A stretch of DNA of 64,000 nucleotides from Paenimyroides ummariense (GCF_900115115.1 NZ_FOVI01000005.1:1-64000); one strand, 5' to 3'. Positions 1 through 9,432 are shown, numbered from the stretch's first letter. Notes: generated by a model from the sequence alone, not told the origin. A program made the numbers and translations.

Positions 1-97
1 ACCTCAAGTTAACAAAATTTGAGGACAATAAAAAAAATCCCCGACAAAAAACATGTCGGGGATTATACCAAAGACCTTTTTAGACAGCCTCTTTTGT

Positions 98-724
98 TTA
101 TGGTTGCTTAACGTAACGTAAATAAGGTTTAACAATATTTACTTCACCAAAAAGTTCTTGTGCTTTTACCGTATCAACAGCTGGTGTAACAATACAATCA
201 TCACCATTTTTCCAATTAGCCGGCGTTGCCAATTTATGTTGATCTGTTAATTGCAAACTATCAATAACGCGAATAATTTCATTAAAATTTCTACCTGTAC
301 TTGCCGGGTATGTTAAGGTTAAACGTACTTTTTTATTTGGATCGATCACAAAAACACTTCTAACTGTTACGGTTTCACTTGAATTAGGATGAATCATATC
401 ATACAAACCCGCCACATTTTTATCTTCGTCTGCAATAATAGGAAACTGCACAGAAACTTCTTGTGTTTCGTTAATATCTTCAATCCATTTATTATGACTT
501 TCAACTCCGTCAACACTAATAGCAATTGCTTTTACATTGCGTTTAGCAAATTCTTCTTTTAATGCAGCTGTTTTACCTAATTCGGTAGTACAAACGGGTG
601 TAAAATCTGCAGGATGGCTAAATAAAACGCCCCAGCTATCATCTAAATAATCATATAAATTTAATCTTCCTAAACTGGTATCAGCTGTAAAATCGGGTGC
701 GATATCTCCTAATCTTAATGACAT
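98..724 (-). CDS. 1-Cys (Prx6-type) peroxiredoxin
   Basis: A 208-residue thiol peroxidase that would reduce H2O2 and organic hydroperoxides in the cytoplasm. The peroxidatic cysteine lies in the HPADFTPVCTTE motif (Cys45). The only other cysteine is in the C-terminal third, which fits the Prx6 subfamily, whose members are about 200-220 residues with an extended C-terminal domain. There is no signal peptide. The gene is divergent from an Rrf2 regulator, and the 121-bp gap holds promoter-like boxes for both, so redox-linked control is plausible but inferred. Start chosen at the family-typical MSLRLGDIAPDF. The physiological reductant cannot be read from the sequence. Confidence 0.95.
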   Translation of the reverse strand: MSLRLGDIAPDFTADTSLGRLNLYDYLDDSWGVLFSHPADFTPVCTTELGKTAALKEEFAKRNVKAIAISVDGVESHNKWIEDINETQEVSVQFPIIADEDKNVAGLYDMIHPNSSETVTVRSVFVIDPNKKVRLTLTYPASTGRNFNEIIRVIDSLQLTDQHKLATPANWKNGDDCIVTPAVDTVKAQELFGEVNIVKPYLRYVKQP

Positions 725-845
725 ATTATATATTTTTTAAAATTAATCTTCACAAAAATAGTAAACTTTTGTTTAATCACTACTAAATCAATGAAGTTTA
801 ATTTTAATAAAATATTGTTAATTTTGTAAACAGATAATTTAGTAT
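725..845. promoter_or_regulatory. Divergent promoter region between peroxiredoxin and Rrf2 regulator
   Basis: Flavobacterial -7 boxes (TAnnTTTG) are visible in both directions: TAATTTTG at 819-826 on the plus strand, about 20 nt before the Rrf2 start, and TATTTTTG at 753-760 read on the minus strand. Neither has a clear TTG at the usual 19-nt spacing, so both are partial matches. No operator palindrome stood out. Confidence 0.4.
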
Positions 846-1265
846 ATGCTATCACAAAAATCGAAATATGCTTTAAAAGCTTTAGGTTACCTTGCAAAGA
901 ATCAGGCAGGCGGCCCCGTACTTATAAGCACCATTTCTAAAGAGAAAAAAATTCCGCAGGCTTTTTTAGAAAATATTTTTCATGAACTGAAAAAAGCAGG
1001 TTTTTTAACGAGTCACCGAGGCAGATTTGGTGGTTACACATTGTCTGACGATCCAAGTAAAACAAAACTTTCATCAATTATACGAGTTGTAAACGGACCG
1101 TTAGCTATGTTGCCATGTGTAAGTTTAAATTTTTATGCAACATGTGATGATTGCTGCGAAGAGACCTGTGGTTTGCGTGGTATTTTCCAAGATGCACGGG
1201 ATGCATTGTTACAAGTTTTAGAAAACAGATATCTTTCTGATATTATGGATAAGGATGTAGAATAA
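846..1265 (+). CDS. Rrf2 family transcriptional regulator
   Basis: A 139-residue winged-helix regulator of the Rrf2/IscR family. The N-terminal 80 residues hold the HTH (SKYALKALGYLAKN, then IPQAFLENIFHELKKAGFLTSHRGRFGGYTL, typical of the family). The C-terminal part has a cysteine cluster (Cys91, 100, 103, 104 and 108), compatible with an Fe-S cluster or redox switch as in IscR/NsrR, although the spacing is not the IscR one. It faces the peroxiredoxin gene across a short divergent promoter region, so that gene is the obvious candidate target. It ends in a bidirectional terminator shared with the next minus-strand gene. Confidence 0.92.
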   Translation: MLSQKSKYALKALGYLAKNQAGGPVLISTISKEKKIPQAFLENIFHELKKAGFLTSHRGRFGGYTLSDDPSKTKLSSIIRVVNGPLAMLPCVSLNFYATCDDCCEETCGLRGIFQDARDALLQVLENRYLSDIMDKDVE

Positions 1266-1266
1266 A

Positions 1267-1293
1267 AAAAGCAATCTTCACAGATTGCTTTTT
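1267..1293. terminator. Bidirectional intrinsic terminator
   Basis: An 11-bp perfect stem (AAAAGCAATCT / AGATTGCTTTT) with a 4-nt loop and A/T runs on both sides. It lies between the convergent Rrf2 regulator and sugar dehydrogenase genes. Confidence 0.85.
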
Positions 1294-1296
1294 ATG

Positions 1297-2526
1297 TTAA
1301 TTTTTACTGATTCTGTAGATTTTACCGCTATCAGTAACCGCATATAATGATTGATTCTGATGCGATGCCAATACATCTCGGAAACGTTCTCCTTTGTCTG
1401 CCAACAAACGTTCTTCGCCTGCTATTCTGTTGTTTTTAATTACCAAACGAATAATATGCTGACCACTTAAAGCACCTAAAAATAAATTATGCTGCCATTC
1501 GGGAATGGTATTTCCTGTGTAAAAATCCATTCCGCTTGGTGATACCGACGGATCCCAGTAATAAACTGGTTGCTCCATGCCTTCTTTTTGGGTTATTCCC
1601 TCGCCTATTTTGTTTCCGTTATATTCCAAACCGTACGAAATAACAGGCCAACCATAATTTTTACCGGGTTCTATAAAATTGATTTCATCACCTCCTTTAG
1701 CACCAAATTCAGATTCCCACAATTGTTTTGTAACGGGATGAAACGCCAAACCTTGCGGATTTCTGTGTCCGTATGAATATATTTCGGGTTTAGCATTAGC
1801 CGTGGACATAAACGGATTACCCGAAACCGGTTGCCCATTTTTAGTAATTCGGACAATTTTACCCAAAGCTTTGTCTAATTGTTGTGCTTGCGGACGTGTA
1901 GCCAAATCAGACCGTTCGCCTGTGGTTGCGTACAAATTTCCTGCATCGTCAAAAGCTAAACGGCTACCATAATGCAAACTTCCGTTGTACGAAGGTTCGG
2001 CTCTGTAAATTACGGTTGGGTTTTCAATCAATTTTTCATCGGTAGATAATTTTCCTTTAGCAATTGATGTTAAATTTCCGTTGCCAAATGGTTCAGAAAA
2101 CGACCAATAAATCATTCTGTTCGAAGCAAAATCGGGATCCAACGCAACATCTAACATTCCGCCTTGTCCACCGGCATCAACCGCAGGAAATCCTAAAACT
2201 TCGGTCATCATTGTTCCGGTTTCAGAAAAAATCTTCATGGAGCCACCTTTTTGGGTTACTAACAAATTGTTATTTGGCATTGCAACAATTGCCCACGGAC
2301 TCACTAAATCTGTAGCGATAACATCAATTTTAAGATTGGTTGTTGTTTTTACACTTCCAATACGGGTTTGCCCTTCAAACGCTGGTTTGTAATTGGTGTT
2401 TGGCTGCTGTGTTTCAACCGGATCACCCAACGGAACAGTGTCTTCTGGCGAAGTAGAATTGTCATCGTTGCAAGAGAAAATTCCCAGCAACATAAAAACG
2501 GGAATAAAACTAAAATTTCTTTTCAT
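1297..2526 (-). CDS. PQQ-dependent sugar dehydrogenase-like lipoprotein (GSDH family)
   Basis: A 409-residue glucose/sorbosone dehydrogenase family protein, predicted to be a beta-propeller oxidoreductase (soluble GDH/Asd-like). Its N-terminus is a lipoprotein signal with lipobox GIFSC (Cys19), so it should be exported and lipid-anchored. Family segments are visible: SPWAI near residue 80, LHYGSRLAFDDAGNLYATTGE in the middle, YSYGHRNPQGLAFHP, and GKNYGWPVISYG. Such proteins oxidise aldoses using PQQ or a related cofactor. No PQQ synthesis genes are in the window, so the cofactor would have to be scavenged or made elsewhere. The substrate is unknown. Confidence 0.88.
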   Translation of the reverse strand: MKRNFSFIPVFMLLGIFSCNDDNSTSPEDTVPLGDPVETQQPNTNYKPAFEGQTRIGSVKTTTNLKIDVIATDLVSPWAIVAMPNNNLLVTQKGGSMKIFSETGTMMTEVLGFPAVDAGGQGGMLDVALDPDFASNRMIYWSFSEPFGNGNLTSIAKGKLSTDEKLIENPTVIYRAEPSYNGSLHYGSRLAFDDAGNLYATTGERSDLATRPQAQQLDKALGKIVRITKNGQPVSGNPFMSTANAKPEIYSYGHRNPQGLAFHPVTKQLWESEFGAKGGDEINFIEPGKNYGWPVISYGLEYNGNKIGEGITQKEGMEQPVYYWDPSVSPSGMDFYTGNTIPEWQHNLFLGALSGQHIIRLVIKNNRIAGEERLLADKGERFRDVLASHQNQSLYAVTDSGKIYRISKN

Positions 2527-2752
2527 AGCGCAAATATTTATAATTATTCAAACCTAAAGTTACAAAAAATGCAATAAAATATTTATTTACAAAGAAATTA
2601 TGATGTTAAAAATGATTTATCTTACCAAAAATGTAATAAAATCGAATCATAAAATCAATCAACAACGTCAGAAAATATAATTTTAAAATAAGATATAAAT
2701 AGTTAAATTTGATGTTTAAAACAAGATTCAAAATAAATTAAAATATAGCAAA

Positions 2753-3949
2753 ATGATTATTAAACCAAGAACAAGAGGTTTTATTTGTTTAACATCGCAC
2801 CCAGACGGAACGGCGGTTAACATTAAAAATCAAATTGATTATGTTAAATCACAAGGCGAAATTAAAAACGGACCAAAGAAAGTTTTGGTAATTGGTGCTT
2901 CTACCGGATTTGGAATTTCTTCACGTATAGCAGCGGCTTTTGGTTCGGGTGCTGCAACAATTGGTGTTTTCTTTGAAAAACCAGCTGCCGAAGGCAAACC
3001 AGGAACTGCAGGTTGGTACAATTCTGCTGCTTTTGAAAAAGAAGCGCAAAATGCAGGTTTGTATGCAAAATCTATCAACGGAGATGCTTTTTCTGATGAA
3101 ATTAAACAACAAACCATAGATTTGATTAAGAAAGATTTAGGAACGGTTGATTTAGTTGTGTACAGTTTGGCATCGCCACGCAGAACGCATCCAAAAACGG
3201 GTGTTGCGTACGCGTCGGTTTTAAAACCAATCGGACAAACATTTTCTAACAAAACGGTTGATTTTCATACAGGTGTTGTTTCTGATATTACAATAAATCC
3301 TATTGAAAGTCAAGAAGATATTGATAATACCATTGCTGTAATGGGTGGTGAAGATTGGAGATTCTGGATGGAAGATCTACAAAAAGCGGGTGTTTTAGCT
3401 AATGGAGTTAAAACGGTTGCTTATTCGTACATTGGACCAGAATTAACCTTCCCAATTTACCGCAACGGAACTATTGGTCAGGCGAAGAACGATTTAGAAG
3501 CTACTGCATCAACTATAAATACTATTTTAAAAGATTTAAACGGAGAAGCTTACGTTTCTGTTAACAAAGCTTTGGTAACGCAGTCAAGTTCTGCAATTCC
3601 TGTGGTGCCACTTTACATTTCGCTTTTGTATAAAGTTATGAAAGAAAAAGGTATTCATGAAGGAACGATCGAACAAATGTACCGTTTATTTAATGACCGA
3701 TTATATACTGCTGATGGAACTATTCCTTTAGATGCTGAAGGTAGAATTAGAATTGATGATTGGGAAATGCGTGAAGATGTTCAGCAGGAAGTTGACAAAT
3801 TATGGAAACAAGCTACTACTGAAAATTTAGAACAGATTTCTGATATTGAAGGATACAGAAATGACTTCTTTAATTTATTTGGATTTAACTTTGACTCTAT
3901 AGATTACGATGCTGAAGCTAACGAACAAGTTAACGTTCCAAGTATCTAA
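2753..3949 (+). CDS. fabV: Trans-2-enoyl-ACP/CoA reductase, FabV type
   Basis: A 398-residue NADH-dependent enoyl-acyl carrier protein reductase that would catalyse the last step of each fatty acid elongation cycle. The N-terminus MIIKPRTRGFIC is the standard FabV start. A cofactor-binding loop is seen at about residues 48-58 (GASTGFGISSR). The catalytic Tyr-x8-Lys signature is intact as Y236-x8-K245, the arrangement that separates FabV from FabI (Tyr-x6-Lys). Length matches the family (about 400). FabV enzymes are known for reduced sensitivity to triclosan. It appears monocistronic, followed by a strong terminator, with a possible -7 box TAAATTTG at 2704-2711. Confidence 0.96.
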   Translation: MIIKPRTRGFICLTSHPDGTAVNIKNQIDYVKSQGEIKNGPKKVLVIGASTGFGISSRIAAAFGSGAATIGVFFEKPAAEGKPGTAGWYNSAAFEKEAQNAGLYAKSINGDAFSDEIKQQTIDLIKKDLGTVDLVVYSLASPRRTHPKTGVAYASVLKPIGQTFSNKTVDFHTGVVSDITINPIESQEDIDNTIAVMGGEDWRFWMEDLQKAGVLANGVKTVAYSYIGPELTFPIYRNGTIGQAKNDLEATASTINTILKDLNGEAYVSVNKALVTQSSSAIPVVPLYISLLYKVMKEKGIHEGTIEQMYRLFNDRLYTADGTIPLDAEGRIRIDDWEMREDVQQEVDKLWKQATTENLEQISDIEGYRNDFFNLFGFNFDSIDYDAEANEQVNVPSI

Positions 3950-3970
3950 AATAATTTAAAACTATACTTA

Positions 3971-4004
3971 AAATCGCACTAACTATTTAGTGCGATTTTT
4001 TTAT
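3971..4004 (+). terminator. Intrinsic terminator after fabV
   Basis: A 12-bp stem (AAATCGCACTAA / TTTAGTGCGATTT arms with a 4-nt loop) followed by a T run. Confidence 0.88.
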
Positions 4005-4362
4005 TTTATAAAAAAATCAATTTCATTTTTTTAAATAATGTATTATCCATCTTACAAAAAATATCAAAATTTAACATATAAACAAAATCTATTTTAAAAT
4101 ATAATTATTTGATTATCAAAAATTAAAATAAATTTATTTAAATAATAAGTTAAATATATTAAATTAAAATTGTTTACAAATAAATACAACCATTGATACA
4201 TTATTTTAAAATACTTAAACAATTAAAACAGACAATATTATAATCTAGATACAGTATAATTTAAAAAAATGAATAGCGAATTCTATATTTAACTAAAGAA
4301 TTTACAAAAAATTTAATTTGAAAATTCACTCAAAAAATCGTAGCTTCATTAAAAGATAAATC
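4005..4362. other. AT-rich intergenic region, no gene seen
   Basis: About 360 bp of very AT-rich sequence between the fabV terminator and the DUF445 gene. I find no ORF with coding character, no RNA gene and no strong hairpin. It probably holds the promoter of the downstream gene, but no clean TTG-N19-TAnnTTTG match was found. Confidence 0.5.
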
Positions 4363-5604
4363 ATGAACGATCAGTTAAAGAAAAGTCAACTAAAAAAACA
4401 TAAAATGTTAGCCACAGGTTTGTTTCTACTTATGGCTTTTGTATATATTTTAATGATGTATCTTTTAAAAAACAATCCGCAAAAGTGGATGGAATATGTT
4501 CGTGCGTTTTCAGAAGCCGGAATGGTTGGTGCATTGGCAGACTGGTTTGCAGTTACAGCCTTGTTTAAATATCCGTTAGGTATAAAAATTCCACATACAA
4601 ATCTTATCACAAACAATAAAGATTCGTTAGGTGAAAATTTAGGAAACTTTGTCAGCACAAATTTCCTGACTGCCGATACTATTCGTCCGTATATTGATAA
4701 ACTATCAATCAGTGAATATTTAAACGATTGGCTTTCCAAAGAGAAAAACCAACAGCTTATACACAATGAATGCAGTAAAATTATTCAGCGTATCATTAGT
4801 AATTTGGATGATGAATCTATCGCCGAATTTTTAGCGACCAAAGGTTTTGAGCTTACAAGCGAAATCCGATTAGAAAAATTGGCAGCTACTTCCCTACTTT
4901 ATCTTTTAGAGCAAAATGAACACGATCGTTTGTTGAATATTATTTTGCCACAGGCTCAACATTACGTTGAAAATAACCGGGAATTGATTTATAAGAAAGT
5001 CGTTGAAAAACAACCAATACTAGGTTTAATCGGCGGAAAATCGGTTACCAATCAGTTGATTTCGGGTATTACTACTTTTTTAGAAGAAATTGAAAAGAAT
5101 CCAAATCATGATATTAGAAAGTCGGTTACTTTAAAGCTATATCAGGTGGTTGAAGATTTGAACGAAAAAGACGACTGGCATGATAAGTTCGATCAAATAA
5201 AAGAAGAATTCATTACAAAAGAAAAATTGTACGAATACACGAAAGATATCTGGCTGCGACTGAAAGAAGATATGCTAGAAAAGTTAAGTGACCAAAATGC
5301 TACTTTTAATCAATATATAAAACAAAATATCCAGCAAATGATTGTGAGTTTTAGAGAAGATCAAACAATGCAGGAAAATATCGACAAATATGCTAGACAA
5401 TATGTTTACAAAATGGTATTGAAAAACAGTAATGAAGTCGGAAAGATTATTACAAATACGGTTCAAAAATGGGACGGAACTGAATTAAGCGAGAAAATGG
5501 AATTAGAAGTTGGTAAAGATTTACAATACATTCGCATAAACGGGACGTTGGTTGGCGGACTTGTTGGGTTGATTATTTACACGCTCACTCATTTATTTTT
5601 ATAA
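4363..5604 (+). CDS. DUF445 domain-containing membrane protein
   Basis: A 413-residue protein of the DUF445 (YjiN/YheB-like) family. It has one hydrophobic segment near the N-terminus (about residues 15-35), then the family-typical segment AMVGALADWFAVTALFKYPLGIKIPHTNLI, a long charged helical region, and a C-terminal hydrophobic segment (GTLVGGLVGLIIYTLTHLFL). It is therefore a membrane-anchored protein with a large soluble helical domain. The molecular function of the family is not established. Monocistronic, with a terminator downstream near 5670-5699. Confidence 0.85.
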   Translation: MNDQLKKSQLKKHKMLATGLFLLMAFVYILMMYLLKNNPQKWMEYVRAFSEAGMVGALADWFAVTALFKYPLGIKIPHTNLITNNKDSLGENLGNFVSTNFLTADTIRPYIDKLSISEYLNDWLSKEKNQQLIHNECSKIIQRIISNLDDESIAEFLATKGFELTSEIRLEKLAATSLLYLLEQNEHDRLLNIILPQAQHYVENNRELIYKKVVEKQPILGLIGGKSVTNQLISGITTFLEEIEKNPNHDIRKSVTLKLYQVVEDLNEKDDWHDKFDQIKEEFITKEKLYEYTKDIWLRLKEDMLEKLSDQNATFNQYIKQNIQQMIVSFREDQTMQENIDKYARQYVYKMVLKNSNEVGKIITNTVQKWDGTELSEKMELEVGKDLQYIRINGTLVGGLVGLIIYTLTHLFL

Positions 5605-5628
5605 ATGCTACAATTCAAATGAGATTCC

Positions 5629-5652
5629 TCCTTCGTCGGAATGACAAAATAC
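5629..5652. repeat. Short dispersed-repeat-like hairpin
   Basis: The segment reading GATTCCTCCTTCGTCGGAAT is a small imperfect palindrome in an intergenic gap. I recall this motif as widely dispersed in Flavobacteriaceae genomes; it occurs only once here, so its repeat status rests on outside knowledge. Confidence 0.4.
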
Positions 5653-5668
5653 ATTAACAATTATCATA

Positions 5669-5699
5669 AAAAAACGGAAACTTTAAGTTTCCGTTTTTT
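5669..5699. terminator. Bidirectional terminator between DUF445 and nucleoside permease genes
   Basis: Near-perfect palindrome with arms AAAACGGAAACT and AGTTTCCGTTTT, flanked by A and T runs, between two convergent genes. Confidence 0.85.
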
Positions 5700-5704
5700 A
5701 GTAT

Positions 5705-7024
5705 TTAGATATTTTTATCATGCTTATATTTAAATAGAATAGCAAATAAAATGGTTACAACCAAAGCATAACCTGCAAAAATGTACCACGAAGTTTGCCA
5801 ACCTGCTATTTGCGCTTCAGCACTTTCACTTGAAAATACAAAATGATTTACAACCGCTTGGGCACCTAACATTCCAATAGTAGCTCCAAATCCGTTGGTC
5901 ATCATCATAAAAACTCCTTGAGCCGATGAACGAATGTTCTTATTAGTTTCTTTATCAACAAACAATGAACCTGACACGTTAAAGAAATCAAACGCAATTC
6001 CGTAAACAATCATTGATAAAACAAACATCCAAACGCCATCGCCAGGATTTCCCGTAGCAAAAAGTCCGAAACGTAAAACCCATGCAACCATTGCCATAAG
6101 CATTACTTTTTTTATACCGAATTTCTTTAAAAAGAAAGGAATTAGCAAAATACAAAGTGTTTCGGATACTTGCGAAAGAGAGATTAAGGCATTAGCATTC
6201 TGTGCTCCCCATGTTTGAGCAAACTCAGGAATTTTCTGAAAGCTTTCGATAAACGGATTGGCGTATCCGTTGGTAATTTGAAGAGAAACCCCTAATAGCA
6301 TCGAAAAAATAAAGAAAATTGCCATTTTTCGTTCTTTGAATAAAGCAAAAGCTTTTAAACCTAACGTATCTGCAAGCGTTTTTTTCTCTTCATCTTTACA
6401 AATTGGGCAATTAGGAAGCGTAAAACTGTACAAAAACAAGATAATTCCTAAAATTCCCGATACAAAAAACTGACTATAGGTGTTTTGAAAACTTAAGAAA
6501 TTAGCACTTTTACCTAAAAAACTAAAGGTAATAGTACCGTTTTCTGTCCCCATAAAATTTACTAACAACATAGCAAAAATAAACCCAACAGTTCCTAATG
6601 TTCGAATGGGCGGAAACGCTTTAATAGTATCAAAATTATTATTTGTAAGAATAGTGTACGAAGTAGAGTTTGAAAGTGCTATTGTTGGCATGTAAAAAGC
6701 GACACTGCACGAATATAGTAAGAATAATGTTGAAAATTCAGCCTCTGTACCGGTTGTCATTCCGTAGTATCCGGCTAAAATGATAAATGCAGCAGCCAAC
6801 GCATGACAATATCCCAATAATCTTTGAACGGGAATCCATCTATCGGCAACTATCCCCATAATGGCAGGCATTATAATAGAAACAATTCCTTGCATTGCAT
6901 AAAAAAAGCCGATTTGTTCCCGCATTCCAATAGAAAACAGATAACTTCCCATTGATGTTAAATAAGCTCCCCAAACAGCAAACTGTAAAAAGCTCATTAT
7001 TGTTAATCGTAATTTTATGCCCAT
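5705..7024 (-). CDS. Nucleoside:H+ symporter-like MFS transporter (NupG/XapB type)
   Basis: A 439-residue integral membrane protein with about 12 hydrophobic segments. The N-terminal MGIKLRLTIMSFLQFAVWGAYLTSMGSYLF region is characteristic of the nucleoside:H+ symporter branch of the major facilitator superfamily, with IVADRWIPVQRLLGYCHALAA at the loop 2-3 position. It would import nucleosides using the proton gradient. It lies just downstream of cytidylate kinase (57-bp gap, same strand), so nucleoside uptake and pyrimidine nucleotide metabolism may be co-transcribed. The exact substrate range cannot be read from sequence. Confidence 0.85.
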   Translation of the reverse strand: MGIKLRLTIMSFLQFAVWGAYLTSMGSYLFSIGMREQIGFFYAMQGIVSIIMPAIMGIVADRWIPVQRLLGYCHALAAAFIILAGYYGMTTGTEAEFSTLFLLYSCSVAFYMPTIALSNSTSYTILTNNNFDTIKAFPPIRTLGTVGFIFAMLLVNFMGTENGTITFSFLGKSANFLSFQNTYSQFFVSGILGIILFLYSFTLPNCPICKDEEKKTLADTLGLKAFALFKERKMAIFFIFSMLLGVSLQITNGYANPFIESFQKIPEFAQTWGAQNANALISLSQVSETLCILLIPFFLKKFGIKKVMLMAMVAWVLRFGLFATGNPGDGVWMFVLSMIVYGIAFDFFNVSGSLFVDKETNKNIRSSAQGVFMMMTNGFGATIGMLGAQAVVNHFVFSSESAEAQIAGWQTSWYIFAGYALVVTILFAILFKYKHDKNI

Positions 7025-7081
7025 TTGTATCGATTTAAAAAAAGTGTGTAAAAGTATAAATTTTTAGCGGTAAGAAAAAGC

Positions 7082-7774
7082 CTAAACAGCATTTATGGCT
7101 TTGTGTGCCAAATCTAAAATTAAATTAAACTGTTCTTCTTTTGTTAGGTTTGAATTATCTATCATTACTGCATTTTCTGCTACGATTAAAGGGGAATCTT
7201 CGCGGGTAGAATCAATTTTGTCGCGTTCCACAACATTTTTCAGAACTTCATCAAAAGTAATATTTGGAGATTTTTCCTGCAATTCTAAATATCTGCGTTC
7301 TGCTCTGATCTCAGCCGAAGCCGTCATAAAGATTTTTAATTCGGCATCAGGAAAAACAACGGTTCCAATATCACGACCATCCATCACCACACCTTTATCA
7401 ATGCCATATTTTTTTTGCTGCTGAACCAATTTCGTTCTAATGGCTGAAACTTCGGCGATTTTACTTACAAAATTCGATACTTCGATTGATCTTATTTTAT
7501 CTTCCACATTTTCATCGTTCAGATAAATTTCGGCAAAACCCAAATCTTCATTAAACTTAAACGACAAAAAAACATGATTTAAATTGGCAACCAATTGGTC
7601 GGCATCAAAGGTATCAGAAGTAATAAAACCTTGCTGCATGGCAAACAAGGTTACGGCACGGTACATGGCACCGGTATCGATATAAATATAATTTAAGGTT
7701 TTTGCCAGCTGTTTTGCCAGCGTGCTTTTCCCGGTTGATGAATGACCATCAATAGCTATGGTTATTTTTTTCAA
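7082..7774 (-). CDS. cmk: (d)CMP kinase
   Basis: A 230-residue cytidylate kinase that would phosphorylate CMP and dCMP with ATP. The P-loop GHSSTGKST lies at residues 10-18, followed by the family segments YIDTGAMYRAVTL (about residues 30-42) and GRDIGTVVFPDAELKIFMTASAEIRAERRY. Length is usual for the family. It lies directly downstream of porQ on the same strand (26-bp gap), an arrangement I recall as common in Flavobacteriaceae. Confidence 0.96.
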   Translation of the reverse strand: MKKITIAIDGHSSTGKSTLAKQLAKTLNYIYIDTGAMYRAVTLFAMQQGFITSDTFDADQLVANLNHVFLSFKFNEDLGFAEIYLNDENVEDKIRSIEVSNFVSKIAEVSAIRTKLVQQQKKYGIDKGVVMDGRDIGTVVFPDAELKIFMTASAEIRAERRYLELQEKSPNITFDEVLKNVVERDKIDSTREDSPLIVAENAVMIDNSNLTKEEQFNLILDLAHKAINAV

Positions 7775-7800
7775 AAGAATTTATTTTATCTGCAAAAATA

Positions 7801-8811
7801 TTACAGTTTAACCGATAAGCCAAACAAATTGGTGTTTCCAGCCAATGTAAAGCGGTTGTAAGCGTATTCTATTCTAAAACGTTTTACCTGTAAGCCAAAA
7901 CCTGCGGTAAAACCTGCAAAACTGCGTTGTTCTACCAACTTCATTTCTTCGCCGTTTTTAAAGTTATATCCTAAACGAATGTTGAAGTTTTTTTCTGGAA
8001 ATAGTTCGATACCAACCACTACGTGTCGCATAAGATTGTTACCAAAACCAACTTTTTCTTCGGTAACATTATTTTCTAAATCAACTTGTGAGCGGTTTGG
8101 GTTTGAAAACGAAATATCCCATTTCTGAAGATTATCTAACGTTAAATGCCAGCGAATCGGTACATTTTCTAATAATTTACTGAAACCTAAAACAACTTCG
8201 AACGGTAAACTTTCGCGCGTATCTTCGTAGCTAGACAATTGTCCTCCCAAATTTTTTGCCGTTAAACCTACAGCCCAACCTGTTTCAGGATCATTATACA
8301 AACCTCCGATATCTGCTGCAACAGCAAACGAATTATAGCTTTCTAAGGTTGATGAAATAGCTTTAATGTTTGCCCCCACAGAAAAATTGGTATCTTGAAA
8401 AGGATGCGCATAACCAACTGAAACCGCGATATCGTTACCCGAAAAAGATCCGGTTGCCGTACCGTTTTCATCGTAACCATCCATAGATCCGTAATTTAAA
8501 AAGGTAACACCCACATGAAAATTACGTCCGTTTTTAAATTTGTGTGCATAAGCTGCAGATCCCAAACTTGTATCGCCGTAATATCTACCAAAATTTACCG
8601 CCAGCATGTTGTTCATTTCGTCGTTTAACGATGCCGGATTGTATAGTACCTGATTTACTTCGTTGCCCGTTATGGTTGCATTGCTGCCACCTAACGCCGC
8701 TTGTTTGGGCGATGTGGGCATTTGTAAAAACTGATAAGCATCTTTGCCACCTACCTGAGCAGTTGCAGTTGTTAATGTTATTAAAGAAACTAAGGTTAAT
8801 AGTTTACGCAT
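7801..8811 (-). CDS. porQ: Type IX secretion system protein PorQ
   Basis: A 336-residue outer-membrane beta-barrel-like protein of the PorQ family (PorV/PorP-type fold), an accessory component of the T9SS. A signal peptide starts at MRKLLTLVSLITLTTATAQ, followed by the family-typical GGKDAYQFLQMPTSPKQAALGG. An upstream in-frame ATG at 8901 would add 30 residues in front of the signal peptide and is rejected. The barrel-like alternation continues to the C-terminus, which ends FGLSVKL. Its presence agrees with the T9SS-sorted protein at 22.8 kb. Confidence 0.9.
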   Translation of the reverse strand: MRKLLTLVSLITLTTATAQVGGKDAYQFLQMPTSPKQAALGGSNATITGNEVNQVLYNPASLNDEMNNMLAVNFGRYYGDTSLGSAAYAHKFKNGRNFHVGVTFLNYGSMDGYDENGTATGSFSGNDIAVSVGYAHPFQDTNFSVGANIKAISSTLESYNSFAVAADIGGLYNDPETGWAVGLTAKNLGGQLSSYEDTRESLPFEVVLGFSKLLENVPIRWHLTLDNLQKWDISFSNPNRSQVDLENNVTEEKVGFGNNLMRHVVVGIELFPEKNFNIRLGYNFKNGEEMKLVEQRSFAGFTAGFGLQVKRFRIEYAYNRFTLAGNTNLFGLSVKL

Positions 8812-8906
8812 GTTTAGTTGAATTACATGAAAACGAATATATAACTTTATAACGACAGAATAAAAAAATTGGTATGTTTTCGTGTGGAAATTTTGAAACA
8901 AACATC

Positions 8907-9365
8907 TTAATTTTGTCTTACTAAAGTTACTTTATAATCTTTATCTTCTAAAAACTCAATGTTCAATAGTAGATAAACTGTTTCTAATCTATTATCGTAG
9001 AAAATTTTAAGATAAGTATTTTCTTTTTCATTAATGATTTTTAGTTTATGTGGGAGATTTTTCGGTCGTGTAAAAGAATTCATAAAAAAACTTCCGTTTC
9101 TATAGCCTCCCGTACCTTGATAAAAATATCTAGCTGAAGAAAAACTCCATCTAATTATTTTTTGATCTTCGGGAATTTTATGTCTAAAGAAAACTAAAGT
9201 GTCATTTTCAAAATATACATCTTCTTTATTCTCAGCTATCCATTTAATATCACTAGGTCTTTCTAATTTAAAAAGTGACTTAAATTTTTTCTTTAAATCT
9301 TTTTCTTGTTGACCTAAACATATTATTGGTAGTAAAAAGAATATAATTATAAGTTGCTTTTTCAT
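8907..9365 (-). CDS. Small secreted protein of unknown function
   Basis: A 152-residue protein with an N-terminal signal peptide (KKQLIIIFFLLPIICLGQQ, likely cleaved after LGQ). The mature part is basic and contains SSARYFYQGTGGYRNGSFFMNSF. I do not recognise the family. It is read in the same direction as porQ and ends about 95 bp before it, so it may be part of that transcript. The predicted location is periplasm or outer membrane. Confidence 0.65.
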   Translation of the reverse strand: MKKQLIIIFFLLPIICLGQQEKDLKKKFKSLFKLERPSDIKWIAENKEDVYFENDTLVFFRHKIPEDQKIIRWSFSSARYFYQGTGGYRNGSFFMNSFTRPKNLPHKLKIINEKENTYLKIFYDNRLETVYLLLNIEFLEDKDYKVTLVRQN

Positions 9366-9400
9366 TACAGTGTTTCATTTTAAAAAATAAAAATAACAAA

Positions 9401-9432
9401 AAAAGCTAATACATTTCTGCATTAGCTTTTTA
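9401..9432 (-). terminator. Intrinsic terminator after lon
   Basis: 10-bp stem AAAAGCTAAT / ATTAGCTTTT with a 10-nt loop. On the minus strand it is followed by a T run just after the lon stop codon. Confidence 0.85.

Noticed and set aside
8812..8901. 30-residue N-terminal extension of PorQ
   Set aside because: It would place a non-coding-like segment before a complete signal peptide; the internal ATG at 8811 is the better start.
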